Positions 1-8,086 of a stretch of DNA of 23,193 nucleotides are shown here, piece after piece (the first letter of the stretch is position 1; every line of letters starts with the position of its first letter). Source of the stretch: an uncultured Collinsella sp. (GTDB lineage Bacteria; Actinomycetota; Coriobacteriia; Coriobacteriales; Coriobacteriaceae). The notes beneath the pieces were generated by a model. It was given only the letters and a program-made list of their open reading frames with translations. It made no database searches and was not told the origin of the DNA. Location: positions 1-23,193 of the forward strand of contig CABRNM010000020.1 in NCBI GenBank assembly GCA_902472315.1, given 5' to 3'. Both the position numbers and the translations under genes were made by a program.

Positions 1-20
1 GACGTGTGCTCTTCCGATCT
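1..20. other. Illumina TruSeq adapter remnant (not genomic)
   Basis: The first 20 bases, GACGTGTGCTCTTCCGATCT, are identical to the 3' end of the Illumina TruSeq read-2 adapter. They run directly into the few bases before the alaS start codon, so the contig end was not trimmed. The adapter happens to give an in-frame GTG (6-8) that would add seven false residues to AlaRS. Genomic sequence probably begins at base 21. Confidence 0.95.
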
Positions 21-26
21 CCGTCA

Positions 27-2663
27 ATGACTACGGCCGAGATCCGCTCCAAGTTCCTCAACTTCTTTGAGGAGCGCGGTCTTAAGCTCTATCCTTCTTC
101 GTCCCTTGTTCCCGACGACCCCTCGCTGCTGCTTGCCAACGCCGGCATGAACCAGTTTAAGGAGTACTACCAGGGCAAGAAGACCATGAAGGAGATCGGC
201 GCGATCTCCTGCCAGAAGTGTGTCCGCACCAACGACATCGACTGCATCGGCGAGGACGGCCGTCACCTGTCGTTCTTCGAGATGCTCGGTGACTTCTCCT
301 TTGGCGGCGTCTCCAAGCAGCAGGCTTGCGCTTGGGCCTTCGAGCTCATCACCAAGGAGTTCAAGCTGCCGCTCGATCGCCTGTACTTTACCGTCTTTAC
401 CGAGGACGACGAGACCCACGACGTGTGGCGTTCTCTGGGCGTTGCCGAGGACCACATCTCCCGCCTGGGCGAGGACGACAACTTCTGGGCTGCCGGCCCC
501 ACCGGCCCCTGCGGTCCGTGCTCCGAGATCTACTTTGACATGGGCGAGGAGGTCGGTTGCGGCAGCCCCGACTGCAAGCCCGGCTGCGACTGCGACCGCT
601 TCCTTGAGTTCTGGAACCTCGTGTTTACCCAGTACGACCGCCAGGAGGACGGCTCCATGCCGGAGCTGCCGCACCGCAACCTCGATACGGGCATGGGCCT
701 GGAGCGCATGGCCGCCATCATGCAGCACAAGACCGCCAACTACGACGGCGATTTGATGCAGCACCTCATCAAGCTGGGCGAGGAGATCAGCGGCAAGACC
801 TATGACGCCGACGATTACTCCGGTGCCAGCCGCTCCCTGCGCATCATCGCCGACCACTCCCGTGCCGTCGACTTCATGATCTCTGACGGCATCCTGCCCG
901 GTAACGAGGGTCGCGAGTACGTCCTTCGTCGCCTGCTCCGCCGTGCCGTGTTCCACGGTCGCCTGCTGGGCATCGAGGGCGCCTTCCTGACCAAGTTCAT
1001 CGACGAGGTCAACGCTCAGATGGGCGAGGCCTATCCCGAGCTGCTCAAGAACGTCGCGCTCGTCAAGGGCATCGTCGCCTCTGAGGAGGAGCGCTTTTCC
1101 ACGACGCTCGACAACGGCCGCGTTTACCTGGACGAGGCCTTGGCCGCGCTCGCCGATGGCGCTGTCCTTCCGGGCGATGTTGCCTTTAAGCTGCACGACA
1201 CCTTTGGTTTCCCCATCGACCTGACCGTCGAGATTGCCGGCACTGCTGGCCACGACGTCGACATGGACGGTTTCACCGCCTGCATGGAGGACCAGAAGGC
1301 CCGCGCTCGCGCCAGTGCTAAGGGCGACGCCTGGGGCAGCTTTAACGACGTGTGGGTCGAGCTTTCGGACAAGGTCGCTGCGACCGAGTTCGACGGCTAC
1401 GACAACGACGTCATCGAGGGCGCCAAGGTTGTGGCCATCGTGCGCAACGGCGAGTCCGTCGGGTCCGCTGCGGCGGGCGAGGATGTTGAGGTTGTGCTCG
1501 ACCGCACCCCGTTCTATGCCGAGATGGGCGGCCAGCAGGGCGATGCCGGCGAGCTTTCCGCCGAGGGCGTTTCGCTGACCGTTTCCGATACCAAGAACCA
1601 CAACGGCCTGTATGCCCACGTTGCGCACGTCGCCGAGGGCACGCTGACCGTCGGTGCTACCGTGACCGCCGCGCTCGACGCCGAGCGCCGTGGCTTCCTG
1701 CGCCGTAACCACACCGCCACCCACCTGCTTGACGCCGCGCTTAAGCACGTCCTGGGCGAGCATGTCTCTCAGGCCGGCTCGCTGGTGACGCCCGAGCACC
1801 TGCGCTTTGACTTCACGCACTTTGAGGCCCTGTCCTCCGAGCAGCTCAAGGCTGTTGAGGACCTGGTCAACCAGCAGATCTTTGCATCTAAGCCGGTCGT
1901 GACCCGCGTCATGGGCATCGACGAGGCCAAGGCCGCCGCCGCCGTCGCCCTGTTTGGCGAGAAGTATGGCGACGTCGTCCGCGTCGTTTCCGTGGGCGCC
2001 GAGGACCAGCCGTTCTCCCGCGAGCTCTGCGGTGGTACGCATGCTGCCAACACTGCCGAGATCGGCCTATTCAAGATTATCTCCGAGTCCTCCACGGGCT
2101 CGAACGTCCGCCGTATCGAGGCCGTTACCTCTAAGGGCGCCCTCGACTACATGGCCGACCGCCTGGCACTCGTTGACGCCGCTGCCGCTGCGCTCAAGTG
2201 CCGCGTTGACGAGGTTCCCGCTCGTGTGGAGAACCTGCAGGCCGAGCTGCGCGAGACGTCTAACAAGCTCAAGAAGGCGCTGACCGGTGGCTCCTCCGAC
2301 GCTATCTCCAGCGCCATCGAGGGTGCCGTCGAGCTCGACGGCTATAAGCTCGTCGTCGCTGAGCTCCAGGGCCTTGAGGCCGCCGACCTGCGCAACGTTT
2401 GGGATACCGTGCACCAGAAGGTCGCCGGCCCCGTTGCCTGTGTTGTTGCCAGCGTGACCGAGAAGGGCACCCCGGCCCTGCTCGCCGCCGGCTCCGATGA
2501 CGCCGTGAAGGCCGGTTTCCACGCCGGCAACGTGATCAAGCAGATCGCGGGTCTGGTCGATGGTCGCGGTGGCGGCCGTCCCAACATGGCCCAGGCCGGT
2601 GGCAAGAACGCTGCCGGTATCGCCGATGCCCTCGCGGCCGCCAAGACCGCGCTCGGCGCCTAA
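27..2663 (+). CDS. alaS: alanyl-tRNA synthetase
   Basis: Class II aminoacyl-tRNA synthetase that charges tRNA-Ala with alanine in the cytoplasm and hydrolyses misacylated tRNA. From ATG at 27 the protein has 878 residues, the usual full length. The N-terminal catalytic half opens with TTAEIRSKFLNFFEERG and contains the GPTGPCGPCSEIYFD segment. The editing domain carries the zinc motifs HTATH (H562, H566) and CGGTH (C668, H672). The C-Ala domain ends with the glycine-rich GRGGGRPNMAQAGG. The in-frame GTG at 6 lies in adapter sequence and is rejected as start. Only about six genomic bases precede the ATG, so promoter and ribosome binding site are not visible. The next gene, ruvX, starts 9 bases after the stop, so the two are probably co-transcribed. 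Confidence 0.97.
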   Translation: MTTAEIRSKFLNFFEERGLKLYPSSSLVPDDPSLLLANAGMNQFKEYYQGKKTMKEIGAISCQKCVRTNDIDCIGEDGRHLSFFEMLGDFSFGGVSKQQACAWAFELITKEFKLPLDRLYFTVFTEDDETHDVWRSLGVAEDHISRLGEDDNFWAAGPTGPCGPCSEIYFDMGEEVGCGSPDCKPGCDCDRFLEFWNLVFTQYDRQEDGSMPELPHRNLDTGMGLERMAAIMQHKTANYDGDLMQHLIKLGEEISGKTYDADDYSGASRSLRIIADHSRAVDFMISDGILPGNEGREYVLRRLLRRAVFHGRLLGIEGAFLTKFIDEVNAQMGEAYPELLKNVALVKGIVASEEERFSTTLDNGRVYLDEALAALADGAVLPGDVAFKLHDTFGFPIDLTVEIAGTAGHDVDMDGFTACMEDQKARARASAKGDAWGSFNDVWVELSDKVAATEFDGYDNDVIEGAKVVAIVRNGESVGSAAAGEDVEVVLDRTPFYAEMGGQQGDAGELSAEGVSLTVSDTKNHNGLYAHVAHVAEGTLTVGATVTAALDAERRGFLRRNHTATHLLDAALKHVLGEHVSQAGSLVTPEHLRFDFTHFEALSSEQLKAVEDLVNQQIFASKPVVTRVMGIDEAKAAAAVALFGEKYGDVVRVVSVGAEDQPFSRELCGGTHAANTAEIGLFKIISESSTGSNVRRIEAVTSKGALDYMADRLALVDAAAAALKCRVDEVPARVENLQAELRETSNKLKKALTGGSSDAISSAIEGAVELDGYKLVVAELQGLEAADLRNVWDTVHQKVAGPVACVVASVTEKGTPALLAAGSDDAVKAGFHAGNVIKQIAGLVDGRGGGRPNMAQAGGKNAAGIADALAAAKTALGA

Positions 2664-2672
2664 GTAGTCGCT

Positions 2673-3101
2673 GTGATCGCGCTCGCGCTGGACATAGGGG
2701 AGACCAGGATCGGCATCGCCGTCTCGAGCCGTGATGGCAAGATGGCGATGCCCGTCAAGGTGCTTCCGACCGCTGAGGTTACCGGTATGGCCAAGACGTT
2801 CCGTTACCTGGTCGAGGACTATGAGCCCGACATCTTGGTAAGCGGGTGTCCCTTGACCATGGCCGGCGAGCCTGGCCCCCAGGCCGAGCGCGTTGCCGCC
2901 GTAGCGCAAAAGATCGCCGACGAGCTCGATCTTCCGCTGGAGTTTGAGGACGAGCGCCTGTCCTCGCAAGAGGCCAAGCGTATCCTGCGCGAGCAGGGAC
3001 TCAACGAAAAGCAGATGAGGGGCAAGATCGACATGATCGCCGCCAGCCTGTTCTTGCAGACGTGGCTCGATCGCAAAAACGAGGAGGTTTCGCATGTCTA
3101 G
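2673..3101 (+). CDS. ruvX: RuvX/YqgF family putative Holliday junction resolvase
   Basis: Small RNase H-fold nuclease of 142 residues, the usual size for the YqgF family, which is linked to Holliday junction resolution and pre-16S rRNA processing. Visible motifs are the N-terminal DIGETRIGIAVS with acidic D7, the central SGCPLTMAGEPGPQAE and EDERLSSQEA, which brings a second acidic patch. The start is GTG at 2673, nine bases after alaS. The 3' end overlaps the mltG start by 8 bases (ATG at 3094, stop at 3099-3101), so translation may be coupled. The alaS-yqgF-mltG order is common in Firmicutes and Actinobacteria. Which of the two proposed activities applies here cannot be told from sequence. 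Confidence 0.93.
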   Translation: MIALALDIGETRIGIAVSSRDGKMAMPVKVLPTAEVTGMAKTFRYLVEDYEPDILVSGCPLTMAGEPGPQAERVAAVAQKIADELDLPLEFEDERLSSQEAKRILREQGLNEKQMRGKIDMIAASLFLQTWLDRKNEEVSHV

Positions 3102-4515
3102 CGCTTTCGATCCGCGCCAGCCGAATCGTACACGACAGCCTGCGCCACGCCCTGTATCGTCCGGTCAGCGTCCGACGCAACCGACTCAGCGCGCGGCCCA
3201 ACCCGCCGCACGTTCGGCGCAGCCCTCTTCTCGCCCCACTCAGCCCACTCAGCGTCCAAGCCAGCAGCCTGTTCGTCGTCCTGCTCAGCAGTCTGCTGCC
3301 CATACAGCCCAGCCCGCGGGCGGTTCCCGCTTTAAGCAGCAGACTCCTGCCCAGCGCACGGAGGGACAGGCACCGCAATCACGCTCCCACGCACATCATG
3401 CTCATGGCTCGCACGGCGTTGCTCCGGCCACGCGCTCGAGCTATAACACGCGCGTTCGCCGTGGTGCCCAAAAGAAAAGCTCGCCGGTGCCTATGATTAT
3501 CGGTGCTGTGGTTGCGGCGATCGTTCTTGCTGCCATCGCCTTCTTCGCCGTACCGGCTGTCAAGGGCTTTTTTGCCGGTGAGGATGCGAAAGTCACTGCT
3601 GGCCAGCAGGTTACTATCACTATTCCCGATGGTGCCTCGGGTGACAGCATCGCTTCGATTCTCTCCGAGAACCATATCGTCGAAAATCCCAAGGATTATT
3701 ACGCGGCGGTCAAAAAGCTCAACGCCGACATGTCGCTCAAGCCCGGCACCTACTCGTTCACGACGCTCATGGATGCGACCAAGGTCGTTCAGCAGCTCAT
3801 GGAGGGCCCCAATGCGGGCTCCGATGCACTGACTATCCCAGAGGGCCTGACGGTTGACCAGGTCGCCGATCGCGTGGCCCAGGCGTACGACAGTATCTCA
3901 AAAGAGGACTTCCTCAACCAGGCGAAGGCCAGCAATTATGTGAACGACTATCCGTTCCTAAAAGGCGCTGCAAACGATTCGCTCGAGGGCTTCCTATTCC
4001 CCAAGACCTATTCGTTGGGTAAGGACCCGTCTGCCGATGATGTGATTCGCGCCATGCTCGATCAATTCAACACCGAGTACAAGTCGCTCGATTTTGCCGG
4101 TTGCGAGGCCAAAATCAAGGAGCGCTACGGCGTGGAGATGTCTGATTACGACATCATCAATCTCGCTTCCATCGTTGAGCGCGAAGGCCTCAACGCCGAG
4201 CAGCGCGCGCATGTCGCCTCGGTGTTCTACAACCGTCTTGCCGGCAAGCTCGATGGTCTGTGCTACCTCAATAGCGATGCGACCATGATGTATGTCACCG
4301 GCGGCGAGGTTACCGCCGACGACCTGCAGAGCGATAGCCCGTATAACACCTATAAGCACGAGGGCCTGCCGCCCACGCCCATCTGCTCTCCGTCACTCGA
4401 GGCGCTCAAGGCAACCCTTGAGCCCACCGACTCCGATGACCTGTATTTCTACATTACGCAGGACGAGGAGTATTTCTCTCAGACCTACGAAGAGCACCAA
4501 CAGTCTTGGAATTAA
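3094..4515 (+). CDS. mltG: endolytic murein transglycosylase MltG (YceG family)
   Basis: Membrane-anchored lytic transglycosylase that cuts nascent peptidoglycan strands. The protein has 473 residues. Residues 1 to about 130 form a low-complexity tail rich in Pro, Gln, Ser, Ala and Arg with repeated PTQPTQR units, expected to be cytoplasmic. One membrane segment follows at about 132-156 (VPMIIGAVVAAIVLAAIAFF). The rest is the extracytoplasmic YceG domain with ASIVEREGLNAEQRAHVASVFYNRL split around the predicted catalytic Glu362 (aligned by motif to the IVEKE Glu of E. coli MltG). The C-terminal part has the family's DSPYNTY and GLPPTPICSPS blocks. GAGGAGG at 3081-3087 is a good ribosome binding site for ATG 3094. 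The long tail is unusual compared with the short cytoplasmic segment of E. coli MltG. Confidence 0.95.
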   Translation: MSSAFDPRQPNRTRQPAPRPVSSGQRPTQPTQRAAQPAARSAQPSSRPTQPTQRPSQQPVRRPAQQSAAHTAQPAGGSRFKQQTPAQRTEGQAPQSRSHAHHAHGSHGVAPATRSSYNTRVRRGAQKKSSPVPMIIGAVVAAIVLAAIAFFAVPAVKGFFAGEDAKVTAGQQVTITIPDGASGDSIASILSENHIVENPKDYYAAVKKLNADMSLKPGTYSFTTLMDATKVVQQLMEGPNAGSDALTIPEGLTVDQVADRVAQAYDSISKEDFLNQAKASNYVNDYPFLKGAANDSLEGFLFPKTYSLGKDPSADDVIRAMLDQFNTEYKSLDFAGCEAKIKERYGVEMSDYDIINLASIVEREGLNAEQRAHVASVFYNRLAGKLDGLCYLNSDATMMYVTGGEVTADDLQSDSPYNTYKHEGLPPTPICSPSLEALKATLEPTDSDDLYFYITQDEEYFSQTYEEHQQSWN

Positions 4516-4517
4516 AC

Positions 4518-5015
4518 ATGAGGATTTTCAGCCCCAAACGATATGTTGCCTCGGTCGACCGCATCGACCTTGATACCCTGTGGGCCGACGGCAAGCGCGC
4601 CATTTTGCTCGACCGCGATAACACCCTGGTGCCGCGTGATACCGAGCAGGTTCCCGCTGCCGTCTCGGCCTGGCTCGACGCCGCTCGTGCCAAGGGCTTT
4701 AAGCTGTGCATGGTGTCGAACAACTGGCATCGCGACCAGGTCATGAGCTCAGCACGCGAGCTGGGGCTCGAGGCCATCAGCCATGCCATGAAGCCTGCAC
4801 CGTTTGCTCTCAAGGTCGGTCTTAAGCGCTTGGGCGCCACGGCCGATGAGGCTGTGCTGATCGGTGACCAGCTGTACACGGACGTGTGGAGCGGTAACTT
4901 TGCCGGCGTCGACACGATCTTGGTAAAGCCACAGGCAACTCAGGACCTGTGGTATACGCAGATCTTCCGTATCTTTGAGCGCCGGGCCCTGCGCGACCTT
5001 CCCTGCGAGGAATAG
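4518..5015 (+). CDS. YqeG-type HAD phosphatase
   Basis: Protein of 165 residues in the YqeG / HAD-IIIA subfamily, probably a cytoplasmic phosphatase of unknown substrate. HAD motif I is LLDRDNTLVP with D32 and D34 as nucleophile and acid, motif II is VSNN, and the motif IV region is IGDQLYTDVWSGN around D117. The start is taken as ATG 4518, three bases after the mltG stop. An in-frame TTG at 4506 would overlap mltG and add four residues, but gives no better ribosome binding site. In Bacillus yqeG lies by aroE and yqeH, so a setting near shikimate genes is familiar. The family assignment is firm; the function is not known. Confidence 0.88.
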   Translation: MRIFSPKRYVASVDRIDLDTLWADGKRAILLDRDNTLVPRDTEQVPAAVSAWLDAARAKGFKLCMVSNNWHRDQVMSSARELGLEAISHAMKPAPFALKVGLKRLGATADEAVLIGDQLYTDVWSGNFAGVDTILVKPQATQDLWYTQIFRIFERRALRDLPCEE

Positions 5016-5023
5016 GTTTCGTC

Positions 5024-5557
5024 ATGTCCCAGCACACCAAGCACGGCTGCGACCATATCTTCTTTATCGGGTTTTTGGGTGCGGGCAAATCGACGCTCGC
5101 ACGCAACGTGGGCACGATGTTCAAGCGTCGGTTTATTGATACCGACCGCCTTGTCGTGCGCCGTTGCGGCAAATCGGTAACCGAGATTTTTGAAACCGAG
5201 GGCGAGGAGCGCTTTCGCGAGCTCGAAACCTCGGCGCTCCGTTCGCTCCAAAGCGAGCGCAGCTTGTTGGTTTCGTGCGGTGGCGGCATTGTCGAGACGC
5301 CGGTCAATATCGAGCTCATGCACCAGATGGGTACCTGTGTGTACCTCGAGGGCGATTTTGAGGATTCGATGCGCCAGATCCGCCGCTCCGACACGCGTCC
5401 CGATTTCCGCTCGCCCGAGCACGCGGCGCTGCTCTTTGAGCATCGCCGTCCGTTGTATCGTCAAGCTGCCGATCTTACCCTTGATATTCGCAACAAGTCC
5501 TTCGAGGACGTTTCCTACCTTTGTGCCGAGATGCTTTTGGAGCGTGGACTGCTATGA
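5024..5557 (+). CDS. aroK: shikimate kinase
   Basis: P-loop kinase of 177 residues that phosphorylates shikimate at the 3-OH using ATP, fifth step of the chorismate pathway. The Walker A motif GFLGAGKST spans 16-24. The shikimate-binding parts are present: IDTDR (Asp), the GEERFRELE arginine, the SCGGGIVETP glycine triad, the lid arginine in RRSDTRPDF and the C-terminal HRRPLY arginine. All key residues known from E. coli AroK have counterparts, so the enzyme looks active. It overlaps the aroB-like gene by 4 bases (ATGA at 5554-5557), implying translational coupling. This contrasts with the neighbouring AroB-like protein, which has lost its active site. Confidence 0.93.
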   Translation: MSQHTKHGCDHIFFIGFLGAGKSTLARNVGTMFKRRFIDTDRLVVRRCGKSVTEIFETEGEERFRELETSALRSLQSERSLLVSCGGGIVETPVNIELMHQMGTCVYLEGDFEDSMRQIRRSDTRPDFRSPEHAALLFEHRRPLYRQAADLTLDIRNKSFEDVSYLCAEMLLERGLL

Positions 5558-6663
5558 TTCGCCGTCAACTTATCAATTTCCAAAACCGCAGCGTCGATGT
5601 TCGCGTCGGCTTTGACGCGTTTAGCGAGCTGTCGCGCATGTTTGCCTCGGTCGTGGGCAAGCCCAAGCGCGCGATGGTTGTCTGGAACAGCGCTTTGTCC
5701 GATCGCTTTGGCGAGATCGTTGAGCACGCTCTGGTTGATGCCGGCTTTGCTGTGTCGGAGCTTTCGCTTGAGGTTTCGCCTGATGGCGCGACCTTGGCTG
5801 ACGCCGATACTGTCTTTGGCGCACTGTCGGCTAACGGTATTACCTGCGATGACTTGGTTGTTGCTGTTGGCGATGCCGCAACCTGCTCGGTTGTTTGCTG
5901 GTGCGCCAACCAGTGGTGCGGACGCACGGAGTGTGCCCTGCTGCCGACGACCTTCGACGCTATGCTCACGGTCGCGACGACGATGGAGCCGCTCGTCGCT
6001 TCGGGCGACCGCTCGCTGCCCGCCATCGCGGTGCGTCCCGAGCCCGGTCTGGTCGTGTGCAATCTGGACCTTGTCCGCGAGGCCAGCTCCGAGGACCTTA
6101 AGCTTGGCTATGCGGTGCTCGTGGGTACCATGCTTTCCAGCAGCAAATCGCGCTGGAATCAGTTTACTGAGACAGTCCCCGAGATTCTTTCCGGCGAGGA
6201 AGTCGCGCTCGTCAATGCTGTGCAGTGGTCCCAGACCGCGCGCAAAGACGTGCTCATGGCCACGAACCCCAGTGCTCGCCATGCGCTCGATTTTGGCAAG
6301 ACGGGGGAGCGTACCCTTCGCGCCTGCCTGGGCGATGCCGCGGCACACGTCCCCGCATACCAGCTCCTTTCCGAGGGCATGCGCTTTGAAGCGCGCCTAG
6401 CACATGATGCCTGCGACTTCGATATCGACTACGTGTTTGAGGTCGATGACTGCCTGGAGGACTTTGGCATCGAGGAGCTTGCCTTCGACCTGGAGTCCAC
6501 CGCGTTTATTGGGGAGTTCCGCAAGCAGCAGTTTGCTCGCTCGAATCGCAGCATGCTGCCGCTTCCTGCCGCGCTCGGCGCTATCCGCCTGACAAATGTC
6601 GAGGACGAGATTCTCGAGCGCCATACGCAGGCGTACCTGGCTTCTCGCAAGGAACTTCTCTAA
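5554..6663 (+). CDS. 3-dehydroquinate synthase homologue with missing active-site residues
   Basis: Protein of 369 residues, the length of AroB, in the slot where aroB follows aroK. It can be lined up with E. coli AroB along its length: VAVGDAATC for the NAD-binding GGGVVGD block (G106, D107), LLPTTFDAM for VPTTLL, a VVCNLDLV segment, then the metal region. There the canonical GLAEVIKYG reads GYAVLVG (V188 for the metal Glu), LNLGHTFGHA reads LDFGKTGER (K249 and R253 for the two His), and the HGEAV histidine is absent. The DSSVGGKT substrate loop is also gone. All three metal ligands are therefore replaced. The frame is intact and codon use is normal, so this is a maintained, probably non-canonical protein, not a fresh pseudogene. 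ATG 5554 is chosen over TTG 5521, because it gives the ATGA overlap with aroK and a normal AroB N-terminus. Confidence 0.8.
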   Translation: MIRRQLINFQNRSVDVRVGFDAFSELSRMFASVVGKPKRAMVVWNSALSDRFGEIVEHALVDAGFAVSELSLEVSPDGATLADADTVFGALSANGITCDDLVVAVGDAATCSVVCWCANQWCGRTECALLPTTFDAMLTVATTMEPLVASGDRSLPAIAVRPEPGLVVCNLDLVREASSEDLKLGYAVLVGTMLSSSKSRWNQFTETVPEILSGEEVALVNAVQWSQTARKDVLMATNPSARHALDFGKTGERTLRACLGDAAAHVPAYQLLSEGMRFEARLAHDACDFDIDYVFEVDDCLEDFGIEELAFDLESTAFIGEFRKQQFARSNRSMLPLPAALGAIRLTNVEDEILERHTQAYLASRKELL

Positions 6664-6699
6664 CTTTATTGACATCCATCGTCTTTCGTATCATTTTGA

Positions 6700-6771
6700 G
6701 GGACGAGTTTTCAATCGGCTGCGGATTGCAAGCGAATCTGTCTTCCGATCGAGGCTCGTCCCACTCTTTTT
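6700..6771 (+). promoter_or_regulatory. structured leader or terminator before pepQ
   Basis: Three nested inverted repeats fill the aroB-like/pepQ gap: GGGACGAG 6700-6707 with CTCGTCCC 6755-6762, ATCGG 6714-6718 with CCGAT 6745-6749, and GATT 6724-6727 with AATC 6735-6738. A run of five T follows at 6767-6771, then the pepQ ribosome binding site. It may end the upstream operon or act as an RNA leader. A TTGACA lies upstream at 6669-6674 with TATCAT at 6689-6694, but the 14-base spacing is short for a promoter. Confidence 0.5.
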
Positions 6772-6795
6772 GAGGACAACAAGAAAGGAATCTGC

Positions 6796-7926
6796 ATGTC
6801 TGAGTTTGCTGCCGGTCCTGCCGGCCGTATCGAGCGTGTCCGTGCCCTGATGGCCGAGCGCGGCTACGACGCCATCGTCGTGCGCGATGAGGCCAACCTT
6901 CGCTGGCTCACGGGCGTGAAGGGCGTCTTCGACTACACTTTTGAGTTCCCGCACGCCGCGTTTATTACGGCCGATCAGTGCCTGTTCCACACCGACTCGC
7001 GCTATCTCAACAGCTTTGAGGAGAACACCCCCGCCGGCAGCCCTTGGGTCTACGACATGGACGAGGGTACCATTCCCGGCTGGGTCGCTGGCAAGATCGC
7101 GGCCAACAAGTGCCGCGTCTGCGCCGTCGAGGATGACATGCAGATTAACTTCTACCAGGGTATCCAGCGTGGTCTGGAGGACCGCTCCGTCGCCTGCATG
7201 CTGCCGCTGATGCACGACGATATCCGCAAGATGCGCGCCATCAAGGATGCCGAGGAGATCGAGCTCATGCGCCATGCGCAGTCGATCACCGATACCGCCT
7301 TCCAGCATATGCTCGGCTTTATTAAGCCCGGTATGACCGAGAAGCAGGTTCGCAACGAGCTCGAGAACTTTATGTTTGCCAACGGTGCCGACAGCCTGGC
7401 CTTCGGCTCCATCGTGGCGAGTGGCCCCAATACCGCCAACCCGCATGCCGTCCCGAGCGACCGCGTGATCGAGAAAGGCGACTTTGTCCTGATGGACTAC
7501 GGCGCGGGCTACTGTGACTACCGTTCCGACATGACTCGTACCGTCGTGATGGGCGAGCCAACCCAGGAGCAGCTCGACCTGTACGCGCTCGTGCGCCGCA
7601 CCCATGAGGAGTGCGTCGCCGCTATCCATCCGGGTGTGGAAGGTAACGATATCTTCAAGCTTTCTAAGAAGATCATCGGCGATGCCGGTTATGGTGATTA
7701 CTACAACCATGGTCTGGGCCACGGCGTCGGCATCGACATCCACGAGCTGCCCAACTTCAACCGCAGCAAGAACATCATCGAAGTCGGCTCGGTTATCACC
7801 ATGGAGCCCGGCGTGTACCTGCCCGGCGTGGGCGGCGTGCGCCTGGAGGACTACGGCGTCGTCACCGAGAACGGCTACGAGCCCTTCACCAAGACCCCGC
7901 ACGACCTGCATATTATCGATTGCTAA
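6796..7926 (+). CDS. pepQ: M24B family Xaa-Pro peptidase
   Basis: Cytoplasmic metallopeptidase of 376 residues that removes residues next to proline, in the creatinase/prolidase family (Bacillus YqhT, actinobacterial PepQ). The N-terminal creatinase-type domain covers about 10-135. The C-terminal pita-bread domain carries all five metal ligands: D234 and D245 in DYGAGYCDYRSD, H309 in GLGHGVGIDIHELP, E337 in ITMEPGVY and E351 in VRLEDYG. The start ATG 6796 is preceded by AGAAAGGA at 6782-6789. The same word AACAAGAAAGG also precedes efp. Dipeptidase versus aminopeptidase specificity cannot be settled from sequence. A gene of this family directly upstream of efp is a widely conserved pairing, consistent with a link to proline-rich protein synthesis and turnover. 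Confidence 0.93.
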   Translation: MSEFAAGPAGRIERVRALMAERGYDAIVVRDEANLRWLTGVKGVFDYTFEFPHAAFITADQCLFHTDSRYLNSFEENTPAGSPWVYDMDEGTIPGWVAGKIAANKCRVCAVEDDMQINFYQGIQRGLEDRSVACMLPLMHDDIRKMRAIKDAEEIELMRHAQSITDTAFQHMLGFIKPGMTEKQVRNELENFMFANGADSLAFGSIVASGPNTANPHAVPSDRVIEKGDFVLMDYGAGYCDYRSDMTRTVVMGEPTQEQLDLYALVRRTHEECVAAIHPGVEGNDIFKLSKKIIGDAGYGDYYNHGLGHGVGIDIHELPNFNRSKNIIEVGSVITMEPGVYLPGVGGVRLEDYGVVTENGYEPFTKTPHDLHIIDC

Positions 7927-7951
7927 ACCATCCATTTGGGTTTTTGGAGGC

Positions 7952-7992
7952 GGGGCGTCCGGATCGATTCGGGCGTCCCGCGTTCTCTTTTT
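7952..7992 (+). terminator. rho-independent terminator after pepQ
   Basis: Stem of 12 pairs with three G-U wobbles: GGGGCGTCCGGA 7952-7963, loop TCGA, TTCGGGCGTCCC 7968-7979. It is followed by CGCGTTC and a T-rich tract at 7986-7992. It ends the pepQ transcript before the efp promoter. Confidence 0.8.
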
Positions 7993-8023
7993 ATGCGCTC
8001 GCCGCAGCCGCCGTCTGCAAGTG

Positions 8024-8029
8024 TATAAT
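8024..8029 (+). promoter_or_regulatory. -10 box of the efp promoter
   Basis: A perfect TATAAT lies just after the pepQ terminator and 57 bases before the efp start codon. No convincing -35 hexamer is found 16-18 bases upstream (8001-8006 reads GCCGCA). The position supports a separate promoter for efp and the genes behind it. Confidence 0.6.
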
Positions 8030-8086
8030 TTCGGTCGTATGTAATTTGGACGTTTGTGCGTCTAGCCAATAACAAGAAAGGTCGCT

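Noticed and set aside
24..2042. Open frame of 672 codons on the minus strand across alaS
   Set aside because: It is antisense to a clear AlaRS. High GC at third positions makes such long opposite frames common, and its translation is low-complexity with no recognisable motif.
5521..5553. TTG at 5521 as start of the aroB-like gene
   Set aside because: It lies inside aroK, adds 11 residues with no AroB similarity, and the ATG at 5554 gives the usual ATGA overlap.
5554..6663. AroB-like gene as a frameshifted pseudogene
   Set aside because: The frame is open for full AroB length, with normal codon use and tight coupling to aroK, so it is listed as a coding gene with changed active site.
6669..6694. 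TTGACA and TATCAT as a pepQ promoter
   Set aside because: The spacing is only 14 bases, too short for a usual sigma-70-type promoter; kept only as a remark on the leader.
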